NCBI GenBank assembly: GCA_003240625.1
Contig: QFMX01000005.1
Span: 62,001 to 126,000, forward strand
Direction: 5' to 3'
Source of the DNA: Sphingomonas taxi
Lineage (GTDB): Bacteria; Pseudomonadota; Alphaproteobacteria; Sphingomonadales; Sphingomonadaceae
Length of the DNA: 64,000 nucleotides
Part shown: one piece after another, positions 25,647 to 33,543 of the stretch
How the letters are laid out: every line of letters starts with the position of its first letter
How positions within the stretch are numbered: position 1 is the stretch's first letter
Position numbers and translations under genes: made by a program
The notes under the pieces: generated by a model
Seen by the model: the letters and a program-made list of their open reading frames with translations, nothing else
The model's database searches: none
What the model was told of the DNA's origin: nothing

Positions 25647-25753
25647 ACCACCCCGGCGAAGGCCGGGGCCCGATTGGGATGGTCGCAGTAACTCCGCGTC
25701 GCCCTTCGTCAGCAACGTTCCCCAACTGGGCCCCGGCCTTCGCCGGGGTGGTG
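25647..25753. repeat. Palindromic repeat, family C
   Basis: Inverted ends CACCACCCCGGCGAAGGCC and GGCCTTCGCCGGGGTGGTG enclose about 60 bases, including the pair GGGCCCGATTGGG/CCCAACTGGGCCC. The copy at 33352-33460 has the same arms and a related middle. It lies just after the mutarotase gene and can form a long hairpin. Confidence 0.75.
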
Positions 25754-25799
25754 CGTTTTGAACGAGCAGCGCGGACAACCTGACCAAGCCCGCTACCGG

Positions 25800-25986
25800 G
25801 ATCCCGCTCCCAAAATCCGTCACCCCAGCGGAAGCTGGGGTATCTCGCAGCGCAGATGACGCTCGCCACACGGGGAGATCCCGAGACCACACCCTCACTT
25901 TGTCATCCTGACGAAAGTCAGGATCCAGAGTCGCCGACCACAGCGCGTTTGGCTCTAGATCCTGGATCAATTCCAGGATGACGGAG
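25800..25986. repeat. Two further short inverted repeats in the gap before xylD
   Basis: At about 25815-25833 CCCCAGCGGAAGCTGGGG forms a compact hairpin. At 25902-25984 TGTCATCCTGACGAAAGTCAGGATC is balanced by CTGGATCAATTCCAGGATGAC, the common sphingomonad CATCCTG repeat. Together with the family C element they fill the 421-base gap between the convergent mutarotase and xylD genes; no gene is seen here. Confidence 0.6.
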
Positions 25987-26037
25987 GAAAGGACGCCGGG
26001 CACCGCAAGTCACCCGCCCGCGCCCTCCCCCTGGACC

Positions 26038-27816
26038 TCAGTGATTATGCCGAGGTGTCTTCGCCGAAATCCCGCGATATTTCACCGCGAAGTCGAGCAC
26101 GCCGCCTTCGGCCAATTGCCCGGTCTTCTCGCGGTAGAGTTCCTCCCAAGGCGTATTGCTTTCCGGCACGGGCGGGAGTCCCTCGCCCCGCCGCCGTGCG
26201 ATCTCTTCGTCGGAGACCAAGGCGTCGCACGTCCCCGCGACCAGATCGATCCGGATCGTGTCGCCGGTGCGGATCCACGACAGCCCGCCGCCGACCGCAC
26301 TCTCGGGCGAGACGTTCAGGATCGACGGACTGTCCGACGTCCCCGACTGCCGCCCGTCGCCGAGCGTCGGCAGCGCCAGCACGCCGCGCTGGATCAGCGC
26401 GTCGGGCGGCTGCATGTTGACGACTTCCGCCGAGCCCGGCCAGCCGATCGGCCCCGCCCCGCGGATCACCAGGATACAGCCCTCGTCGATCTCCAGCGCG
26501 GGATCGTTGATCCGGTGGTGATAATCGTCCGAGCCCTCGAACACGATCGCCCGCGCCTCGAACCGATCTTCCGCGCCCGGCGTCGACAGATAGCGCGCGC
26601 GGAATGCCGCCGAGATCACCGACGTCTTCATGATCCCGAAATCGAACAGATTGCCCTTGAGCACCAGGAAGCCCGCACGCTCCATCATCGGCGCGTCGAA
26701 CGGCTTGATCATCTCGCGGTCGCGCGTCTCGCGACCCGCAATGTTCTCGCCGATCGACCGTCCCGTGACGGTCAGGCAAGACGTGTCGAGCTTCCCGCCC
26801 GCGATCAGTTCGTGGAGCACCGCCGGTACGCCGCCCGCCCGGTGGAAGCGCTCGCCGAGATACTTGCCCGCCGGCTGCATGTTGACCAGCAGCGGCAGGT
26901 CGTAGCCGTGATCCGACCAGTCCTCCGGGTACAGCGTCACGCCGGCATGCTGCGCCATCGCCATGATATGCGGCTGCGCGTTGCTCGATCCACCGATCGC
27001 GCTGACCACCCGGATCGCGTTGAGGAAGCTCTCGCGCGTCAGAATCTTCGACGGGCGCAGGTCCTCATATGCCATCTCGACGATCCGCCGTCCGGTCTCA
27101 TACGCCATCTGCCCGCGCTCGCGGTAGGGCGCCGGGATCGCCGCGCACCCAGTCAACGACAACCCGAGCGCCTCGGCGACCGCGTTCATCGTCGACGCCG
27201 TGCCCATCGTATTGCAATGCCCGGCCGACGGCGCGCTGTCGGTGGCGCGGTTGAGGAACTCCTCCTCGTCGATCTCGCCCGCGGCCAGCTTGCGCCGACT
27301 ACGCCAGATCACCGTGCCCGACCCGACCAGCTCGCCATCATGCCAGCCATCGAGCATCGGCCCGCCCGACAGCACGATCGCCGGAATATCGACGGTCGAC
27401 GCCGCCATGATGCCCGACGGCGTGGTCTTGTCGCAGCCGGTGGTCAGCACGACCGCGTCGATCGGATAGCCGTACAGCGTCTCGACCAGCCCCAGATACG
27501 CCAGGTTGCGATCGAGCGCCGCGGTCGGCCGCCGGCAATTCTCGAAGATCGGATGGACCGGAAACTCCATCGCGATGCCGCCCGCGTCGCGGATCCCGTC
27601 CCGCGTCCGCTTGGCAAGTTCGAGATGGATGCGGTTGCACGGCGACAGGTCGCTGCCCGACTGCGCGATGCCGATGATCGGCCGGCCCGAGCGCAGTTCC
27701 GCCGGGGTCAGCCCGTAGTTCATGAAGCGTTCGAGATAGAGCGCGGTCATGTCCGAGCGGGCGGGATCGGCGAACCAGTCGCGCGATCGGAACGGCTTCA
27801 CCGGTACACGGTCCAC
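26038..27816 (-). CDS. xylD: D-xylonate dehydratase (IlvD/EDD family)
   Basis: The protein has 592 residues, close to Caulobacter XylD. Iron-sulfur ligands appear in LSPCNRIH, TTGCDKTTPSG and GHCNTMGTAST. The active-site region includes GGSSNAQPHIMAMA and DGRQSGTSDSPS. It dehydrates D-xylonate to 2-keto-3-deoxy-xylonate. The start is a GTG at 27816 with AGGAG eight bases ahead; an in-frame start at 27975 would read back through the operator and into xylR. It follows xylR on the same strand but has its own operator-like site. Confidence 0.93.
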   Translation of the reverse strand: MDRVPVKPFRSRDWFADPARSDMTALYLERFMNYGLTPAELRSGRPIIGIAQSGSDLSPCNRIHLELAKRTRDGIRDAGGIAMEFPVHPIFENCRRPTAALDRNLAYLGLVETLYGYPIDAVVLTTGCDKTTPSGIMAASTVDIPAIVLSGGPMLDGWHDGELVGSGTVIWRSRRKLAAGEIDEEEFLNRATDSAPSAGHCNTMGTASTMNAVAEALGLSLTGCAAIPAPYRERGQMAYETGRRIVEMAYEDLRPSKILTRESFLNAIRVVSAIGGSSNAQPHIMAMAQHAGVTLYPEDWSDHGYDLPLLVNMQPAGKYLGERFHRAGGVPAVLHELIAGGKLDTSCLTVTGRSIGENIAGRETRDREMIKPFDAPMMERAGFLVLKGNLFDFGIMKTSVISAAFRARYLSTPGAEDRFEARAIVFEGSDDYHHRINDPALEIDEGCILVIRGAGPIGWPGSAEVVNMQPPDALIQRGVLALPTLGDGRQSGTSDSPSILNVSPESAVGGGLSWIRTGDTIRIDLVAGTCDALVSDEEIARRRGEGLPPVPESNTPWEELYREKTGQLAEGGVLDFAVKYRGISAKTPRHNH

Positions 27817-27849
27817 TGCAAACTCTCCTGAACGCGACGATTTATCTTG

Positions 27850-27864
27850 TGGGAGCGCTACCTT
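27850..27864. promoter_or_regulatory. LacI-type operator upstream of xylD
   Basis: TGGGAGCGCTACCTT is a near palindrome around GCGC. It lies 34-48 bases before the xylD start, between xylR and xylD. It resembles the sites upstream of xylX and of the GH3 gene. Confidence 0.5.
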
Positions 27865-27880
27865 GCGAGGCAGGGCTCGG

Positions 27881-28972
27881 TCAAGCGCGGACCCGCGCCG
27901 GCGGACGTCGCCGTGGCGCCGCATCCGACTGTCGTCGTACCAGCGTATAGTCGAGCACGACATGCCGGTTGGCATCCTTGCCGCCGCCCCGCCGATGCAC
28001 GATCGCCGAGACGAGCAGGTCGACCGCCGCGCGCGACATATCGGCGATCGGCTGATGGATGGTCGTCAGTTCGGGCCAGATCGTCGTCGCGAGCGCGCTG
28101 TCGTCGAACCCGCACACCGTCAGATCGCCCGGCACGTCGAGCCCGCGGCGATGCGCGACCGCCACGCTCGCCGCCGCCATGTCGTCGTTGCTCGCGAAAA
28201 TCGCCGACGGTGGATCCTTCGCGTCGAGCAACTGCTCCGCCGCATCGAGCCCCGATCGATAGGTGAACAGCCCGCCGACGATCAGTGACGGATCCTCGGG
28301 CAGCCCAGCATCCGCGATTGCCGCGAGGTAGCCCTCGTGGCGCTGTTGGCTGGCCGTCTGGTTCGGATTGCCGATGATGAAGCCGACGCGCGCATGACCG
28401 AGTCCGATCAGGTGGCGGGTCATCGCCCGCGCTGCCTCGAAATCGTCGATCGTCACCGCCGCGGTATCGGCGGGCGGCGATCCGGTCGCGACGACGACGG
28501 TCGGCACGCCGGCCGCGATCAGCGTGTCGAGCACGCCGCGCGAGTCGCACAGCGGCGGCGGCAGGATCACGCCGTCGACGCCGCTGCGGATCATGTGTTC
28601 GGCCACCTCGATCTCGTGATCGCCGATATCGCATTTCTCGACGACCAACTGCACGTCGCTGCGGCTCGCCTGTTCGAGGCTGCCGACCAGGAACTCGCTG
28701 AGATAGGCCGAACTCGGATTGCTGTAGAGCAGTCCGATCCGCATCTGCCCGCCGCCCGCCAGGCTGCGCGCGGCGCGGTTCGGCGCATAATGCAACGTCG
28801 CGATCGCCGCGTTGACCGTCTCGCGGGTCGCGTCGCGGACCTTGGCCTCGCCGTTGATGACGCGCGATACGGTCATCGGCGATACGCCGGCGAGCGTCGC
28901 CACATCGGATATCGTCGGTGCGCCGCTCCGGCGTCCGGTTGCGGTGCGCGGCTTGCGCGGTTCTTTCCCCAT
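27881..28972 (-). CDS. xylR: LacI-family repressor of the xylose genes
   Basis: The protein has 363 residues. The N-terminal helix-turn-helix with hinge lies at about 20-75 (TISDVATLAGVSPMTVSRVIN, hinge APNRAARSLAGG). A periplasmic-binding-like sugar domain follows, with IGLLYSNPSSAYLSE, NDDMAAASV and CGFDDSALATTIWPELTTI. It is expected to release its operators when xylose or a derived acid binds. The gene lies between the divergent GH3/xylA operon and xylD, the usual spot for a local regulator. Effector identity is inferred from context. Confidence 0.87.
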   Translation of the reverse strand: MGKEPRKPRTATGRRSGAPTISDVATLAGVSPMTVSRVINGEAKVRDATRETVNAAIATLHYAPNRAARSLAGGGQMRIGLLYSNPSSAYLSEFLVGSLEQASRSDVQLVVEKCDIGDHEIEVAEHMIRSGVDGVILPPPLCDSRGVLDTLIAAGVPTVVVATGSPPADTAAVTIDDFEAARAMTRHLIGLGHARVGFIIGNPNQTASQQRHEGYLAAIADAGLPEDPSLIVGGLFTYRSGLDAAEQLLDAKDPPSAIFASNDDMAAASVAVAHRRGLDVPGDLTVCGFDDSALATTIWPELTTIHQPIADMSRAAVDLLVSAIVHRRGGGKDANRHVVLDYTLVRRQSDAAPRRRPPARVRA

Positions 28973-29084
28973 GCCGGATGTTTAGCAGGGGATTACGACA
29001 TAATCAGCCTGCAATCGTTATCCGGTGCTAGATGATCGGACAACCGGCGGAACGGCCGGAAATGGGCGGGAACGCGGGCTTGCG

Positions 29085-29098
29085 TGTTACCGCTCCCA
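29085..29098. promoter_or_regulatory. LacI-type operator upstream of the GH3/xylA operon
   Basis: TGTTACCGCTCCCA lies about 70 bases before the GH3 start. On the other strand it reads TGGGAGCGGTAACA, matching TGGGAGCG of the xylD site and GGTAACG of the xylX site. Confidence 0.5.
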
Positions 29099-29169
29099 AC
29101 ATTAATCAGACAGGGCTTCCGCGGGTCCCCGACACAGGGGGCGAGGATGGCCCAGGGGAGGATAAGCGG

Positions 29170-31650
29170 ATGACGAGAGATCTGGTACGTGGGCTTCTGC
29201 TCGCGAGCGCAACGCTGGCAATACCGGTCGCGGTCGTCGCGCAGACCAGGCCCGCCGTCACGCCGAACGCGCGTTCGGCTGCCACCGCCGGCGTGGCGCA
29301 TCCCGCTTTGTGGCCGAAGGCGAAGAGCCCGGGCCTGATCGACCCGCGGACCGAGACGTTCGTCACCGACCTGATGGCGAAGATGACGCTTCGCGAAAAG
29401 ATCGGCCAGATGATCCAGGGCGATATCGGCGCGATCACGCCCGAAGACCTGCGCAGCTATCCGCTCGGCAGCGTCCTGGCGGGAGGCAGCTCCGCTCCGA
29501 TCGGCGCCAAGGACCGCGCCCCCGCCCCCGCCTGGATCGCCACCGCGCGCGCATTCAACGCGGTCGCGATGACCGCGCGGCCCGGCCATGTCGCGATACC
29601 GCTGATGTTCGGTGTCGATGCGGTCCACGGCAACAACAACGTCGTCGGTGCGACGCTATTCCCGCACAACAGCGCGCTGGGGGCGGCGCACGATCCCGAT
29701 CTCATCCGCCGGATCGGTGCCGCCACCGCGCAGGAGACCGCCGCCGCCGGGATCGACTGGGCGTTCGGCCCGACGCTGGCGGTACCGCAGGACGATCGCT
29801 GGGGCCGCACGTACGAAGGCTATTCGGAAGATCCCGCGGTCGTCCGCAGCTATGCCGGCGCGATGATCGAGGGGCTTCAGGGCAAGACGGGGACGGGCAC
29901 GATTCAGACCGGTCACGTCGCGGCGAGCGCCAAGCATTTCCTGGGCGACGGCGGCACCAAGGGTGGGCTCGACCAAGGCGACGCCGACGTCTCGGAACAG
30001 ACGCTGATCGACATCCACGCGGCCGGGTATCCGCCTGCGATCGACGCCGGCGCGCTGACCGTCATGGCGTCGTTCAGCAGCTGGCAGGGCCAGAAGATGC
30101 ACGGCAACAAGAGCTTGCTGACCGACGTGCTGAAGGGTCGGATGGGGTTCGACGGCTTCATCGTCGGCGACTGGAACGGCCATGGCCAGATCCCCGGCTG
30201 CACCAACACCGATTGCCCGGCGACGTTCAACGCCGGGCTCGACATGGCGATGGCGCCGGACAGTTGGAAGGGCCTGTTCGACACCACGCTCGCCGCCGCG
30301 GAGAAGGGCACGATCCCGATGGCGCGGATCGACGACGCGGTTCGCCGCATCCTTCGCGTGAAGGTGAAGATGGGGCTGTTCGACACCGCGCGGCCGTATG
30401 AGAGCAAGCCCGGTATTATCGGCTCGCCCGAACACCGCGCCCTGGCGCGCGAAGCGGTCGCCAAGACGCTGGTGCTGGTGAAGAACCAGGGCGTCCTGCC
30501 GATCAAGGCGAGCGCCAACATCCTCGTCGCGGGCGATGCCGCGGACGATATCGGGCGTCAGTCGGGCGGCTGGACGCTGAGCTGGCAGGGTGACGGCAAC
30601 ACCAACGCCGATTTCCCCAACGCGCAGTCGATTTATGCGGGGATCGCGGCGGCGATGAAGGCCGGCGGCGGCAATGCCACGCTCAGCGCCGACGGCAGTT
30701 TCGCGAAGAAGCCCGACGCGGCGATCGTCGTGTTCGGCGAACAGCCCTATGCCGAGATGCGCGGCGACCTGCGCACGCTCGAATTCCAGCCCGGCGACAA
30801 GCACGCGCTTGCGCTGCTGAAAAAACTCAAGGCGGCGGGCATTCCGACCGTCTCGGTCTTCCTGTCGGGGCGGCCGATGTGGGTGAACCCCGAACTCAAC
30901 GCCTCGGATGCGTTCGTCGGCGCGTGGTTCCCGGGCACCGAGGGTGGCGGCATCGCCGACGTGCTGATCGGGACGCCCGATGGCACGCCGCGCAAGGATT
31001 TCGCCGGCCGCCTGTCGTATAGCTGGCCGAAGACCGCCGGGCAGTTCGTGCTGAACAAGGGGCAGCCTGGCTATGACCCGCTGTTCGCGCTCGGCTATGG
31101 CCTCAGCTACGCGAAGGGCGGCAGCGTCGGTACGCTCGGCGAGGTCTCCGGCGTCGACGCGAGCCTCGCCAATACGAGCCTGTTCTACAGCCGCGGCAAG
31201 GTGCCGGCGCCGTTCGCGTTGAAGGCGGATGCCGGAATCGCGCAGGCGCCGGTCGATGGCTCGCAGACGCAGGAAGGCGCGTTGTCGCTGACCTGGCCGA
31301 AGCAAGCCACCGCGACGGTGAAGATCGCAGGGCCGACGCTCGACCTGTCGCGGGAGACCAACGCCGACCTGGTGCTGCAGCTCACCTACCGCGTGACGCA
31401 GCCTGCGACGGGCCCGGTAACGCTTGCGATGGGCAGCGGCGGAACCGGCGTGACCGTCACATCCTTGTTCAAAACCGCGGGTACGGACTGGAAGACGGTC
31501 CGCGTCACGCTTAAATGCTTTCGTAGCCACGGCGCCGACATGACGAAGGTCGCCGCGCCGTTCGCGATGACGGCGACCGGACCGTTGGGCTTCGCGCTCG
31601 CGGACCTGAGAATTGCGACCGACCCTGCGGGTGCGGTCTGCCCTGATTGA
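29170..31650 (+). CDS. Secreted GH3 beta-glycosidase (ExoP/CdxA-like)
   Basis: The protein has 826 residues with a signal peptide of about 25 residues ending AVVAQ. The GH3 N-domain shows GVDAVHGNNNV, the AKHFLGDGGT box at about 254-263 and the catalytic nucleophile Asp334 in FIVGDWNGHGQ. The GH3 C-domain (about 460-680) and an ExoP galactose-binding-like C-terminal domain (about 690-820) follow. Such enzymes remove beta-linked glucose or xylose from oligosaccharides in the periplasm or outside. Placement with the xylose pathway suggests a beta-xylosidase role, though glucosidase activity is equally typical. It starts an operon with the 2-oxoglutarate semialdehyde dehydrogenase gene. Confidence 0.9.
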   Translation: MTRDLVRGLLLASATLAIPVAVVAQTRPAVTPNARSAATAGVAHPALWPKAKSPGLIDPRTETFVTDLMAKMTLREKIGQMIQGDIGAITPEDLRSYPLGSVLAGGSSAPIGAKDRAPAPAWIATARAFNAVAMTARPGHVAIPLMFGVDAVHGNNNVVGATLFPHNSALGAAHDPDLIRRIGAATAQETAAAGIDWAFGPTLAVPQDDRWGRTYEGYSEDPAVVRSYAGAMIEGLQGKTGTGTIQTGHVAASAKHFLGDGGTKGGLDQGDADVSEQTLIDIHAAGYPPAIDAGALTVMASFSSWQGQKMHGNKSLLTDVLKGRMGFDGFIVGDWNGHGQIPGCTNTDCPATFNAGLDMAMAPDSWKGLFDTTLAAAEKGTIPMARIDDAVRRILRVKVKMGLFDTARPYESKPGIIGSPEHRALAREAVAKTLVLVKNQGVLPIKASANILVAGDAADDIGRQSGGWTLSWQGDGNTNADFPNAQSIYAGIAAAMKAGGGNATLSADGSFAKKPDAAIVVFGEQPYAEMRGDLRTLEFQPGDKHALALLKKLKAAGIPTVSVFLSGRPMWVNPELNASDAFVGAWFPGTEGGGIADVLIGTPDGTPRKDFAGRLSYSWPKTAGQFVLNKGQPGYDPLFALGYGLSYAKGGSVGTLGEVSGVDASLANTSLFYSRGKVPAPFALKADAGIAQAPVDGSQTQEGALSLTWPKQATATVKIAGPTLDLSRETNADLVLQLTYRVTQPATGPVTLAMGSGGTGVTVTSLFKTAGTDWKTVRVTLKCFRSHGADMTKVAAPFAMTATGPLGFALADLRIATDPAGAVCPD

Positions 31651-31664
31651 TTTGGAGAACTGAC

Positions 31665-33218
31665 ATGGACGGCACCTTCCCGATCGGCGCGCGCGCCGTT
31701 GACAGCGACATCACGTTCCTGGCGATCGACCCGTCGACCGACGCCAAGATCGAGCCCGCCTTCGCGGTATCGAGCGAGGCTGACGTCGCCGACGCGTGCA
31801 AGCTCGCCGAGGCAGCCTTCGACATTTTCCGCGAGATCGACCCCGAGGCTCGCGCGGTTTTCCTCGAGACGATCGCGGACGAGATCGAGGCGATCCACGA
31901 GCCGCTGGTCGCGCGTGCGATCCAGGAGAGCGGCCTGCCCCGCCCGCGTCTCGAGGGTGAGCGCGGTCGTACCACCGGCCAGCTCCGCCTGTTCGCCAAG
32001 CATCTGCGCGCCGGCACCTGGGCCTCGGTCGTGATCGATCAGGCGCAGCCCGACCGCAAGCCGATGCCGCGTTCCGACCTGCGCCAGCGTCGCATCGCGG
32101 TCGGTCCAGTCGCGGTGTTCGGTGCGTCGAACTTCCCGCTCGCCTTTTCGGTAGCCGGCGGCGACACCGCCTCCGCGCTGGCCGCCGGCTGCCCGGTCGT
32201 GGTCAAGGGCCACCCCGCGCATCCCGGCACGTCGGTGATGGTCGGCAAGGCGATCCAGGCCGCCGTCGCCAAGTGCGGCCTGCCCGAGGGCGTGTTCTCG
32301 CTGGTCCAGGGTCCGGCGAACGAACTCGGCGCGGCGCTCGTCACCGACCCACGGATCAAGGCGGTCGGCTTCACCGGCTCGCGTGGCGGTGGGCTCGCGC
32401 TGGTGGCGCTCGCCGCGGCGCGTCCCGAGCCGATCCCGGTCTATGCCGAGATGAGCAGCATCAACCCGGTCATCCTCTTCCCGGCCGCGCTCGCGGCACG
32501 CGGCGAGGCGCTCGGCAAGGCGTATGTCGGGTCGCTGACGATGGGCTCGGGCCAGTTCTGCACCAACCCCGGCATCGTCGTTGCGGTCGAAAGCCCGGAT
32601 CTGGACGTGTTCCTCGCTGCGGCTGCCGCCGCGCTGGGCGAGGCCGCGCCGCAGGTGATGCTGACGCCTGGCATTCACGCCAGCTATGAGCAAGGCGTGT
32701 CCGCGCTGGCCGGCCATGATGCGGTCGAGACGCTGGCGCGCGGCACCGAGGCCGAGGGCGCGAACCGCGGTCGTGCGGCGTTGTTCTCGACCACGGGGAA
32801 GGCGTTCGTCGCCGACCCCGCGCTGTCGCACGAAGTGTTCGGGGCGGCGTCGATCATCGTCCGCTGTACCGATCTCGCTGAGGTCCGCGAGGTTCTCGAA
32901 AAGATCGAGGGTCAGCTGACGATCACGCTGCAGATCGACGAGGGCGATCATGCCGACGCCGCGGCGCTGCTGCCGGTGCTGGAGCGCAAGGCGGGCCGCA
33001 TTCTCGCGAACGGCTGGCCGACCGGTGTCGAGGTCGCGCCGGCGATGGTGCATGGCGGCCCCTTCCCGGCTACCTCGGACCCGCGCACGACCTCGGTCGG
33101 CACCGCGGCGATCGAGCGCTTCCTGCGCCCGGTCTGCTATCAGGACCTGCCCGACGCGCTGCTGCCCAAGGCGGTCAAGCACGGCAACCCGCTCGGCCTG
33201 CCGCGCACCGAGGCCTGA
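31665..33218 (+). CDS. xylA: 2-Oxoglutarate semialdehyde dehydrogenase
   Basis: The protein has 517 residues of the aldehyde dehydrogenase superfamily, KGSADH type. The NAD(P) site includes FGASNFPLAFSVAGGDTA, the proton-relay Glu262 is in VYAEMSS, and the catalytic Cys299 is in GSGQFCTNPG. It oxidises 2-oxoglutarate semialdehyde to 2-oxoglutarate, the last step of the Weimberg route. Note that xylA here follows Caulobacter naming and is not xylose isomerase. The ATG follows the GH3 stop by 14 bases with GGAG ahead. Confidence 0.9.
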   Translation: MDGTFPIGARAVDSDITFLAIDPSTDAKIEPAFAVSSEADVADACKLAEAAFDIFREIDPEARAVFLETIADEIEAIHEPLVARAIQESGLPRPRLEGERGRTTGQLRLFAKHLRAGTWASVVIDQAQPDRKPMPRSDLRQRRIAVGPVAVFGASNFPLAFSVAGGDTASALAAGCPVVVKGHPAHPGTSVMVGKAIQAAVAKCGLPEGVFSLVQGPANELGAALVTDPRIKAVGFTGSRGGGLALVALAAARPEPIPVYAEMSSINPVILFPAALAARGEALGKAYVGSLTMGSGQFCTNPGIVVAVESPDLDVFLAAAAAALGEAAPQVMLTPGIHASYEQGVSALAGHDAVETLARGTEAEGANRGRAALFSTTGKAFVADPALSHEVFGAASIIVRCTDLAEVREVLEKIEGQLTITLQIDEGDHADAAALLPVLERKAGRILANGWPTGVEVAPAMVHGGPFPATSDPRTTSVGTAAIERFLRPVCYQDLPDALLPKAVKHGNPLGLPRTEA

Positions 33219-33268
33219 TCCCCTAAGCGAGAAGGTGGTGGGGGTATTCGCTGACATCCCCCGCCCCC

Positions 33269-33325
33269 TTGTTCTCCCGCGAAGGCGGGAGCCCAGTCTG
33301 GGTCCCCGCCTTCGCGGGGAAACAA
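33269..33325. repeat. Palindromic repeat, family B (CGCGAAGGCGGG type)
   Basis: TTGTTCTCCCGCGAAGGCGG and CCGCCTTCGCGGGGAAACAA form a long, almost perfect hairpin of 57 bases. Relatives lie at 36744-36836, 54782-54840 and 55937-56026. It probably stops transcription after xylA. Confidence 0.75.
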
Positions 33326-33351
33326 AAGTGAGATCCGGTTACCTCCACCAA

Positions 33352-33460
33352 GGACCATCCCGGCGAAGGCCGGCGCCCAATTGGAGAGTGGCAATAATTG
33401 CGCGCAACGCTCCGTTAGCGACGTCACCCAATTGGGCCCCGGCCTCCGCCGGGGTAGTAC
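33352..33460. repeat. Palindromic repeat, family C, second copy
   Basis: The arms CATCCCGGCGAAGGCCGGCG and GGCCTCCGCCGGGGTAGTA, with inner CCCAATTGG/CCCAATTGGG, match the copy at 25647-25753. With the family B element it fills the gap 33219-33543, where no gene is seen. Confidence 0.72.
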
Positions 33461-33543
33461 CAGGGGGACACACGCCCTTTCCAGACCGCCCCTAACCACG
33501 CGTATTCATTGACACGCGTGCCCCACAAACCCACTAGTCCGGG

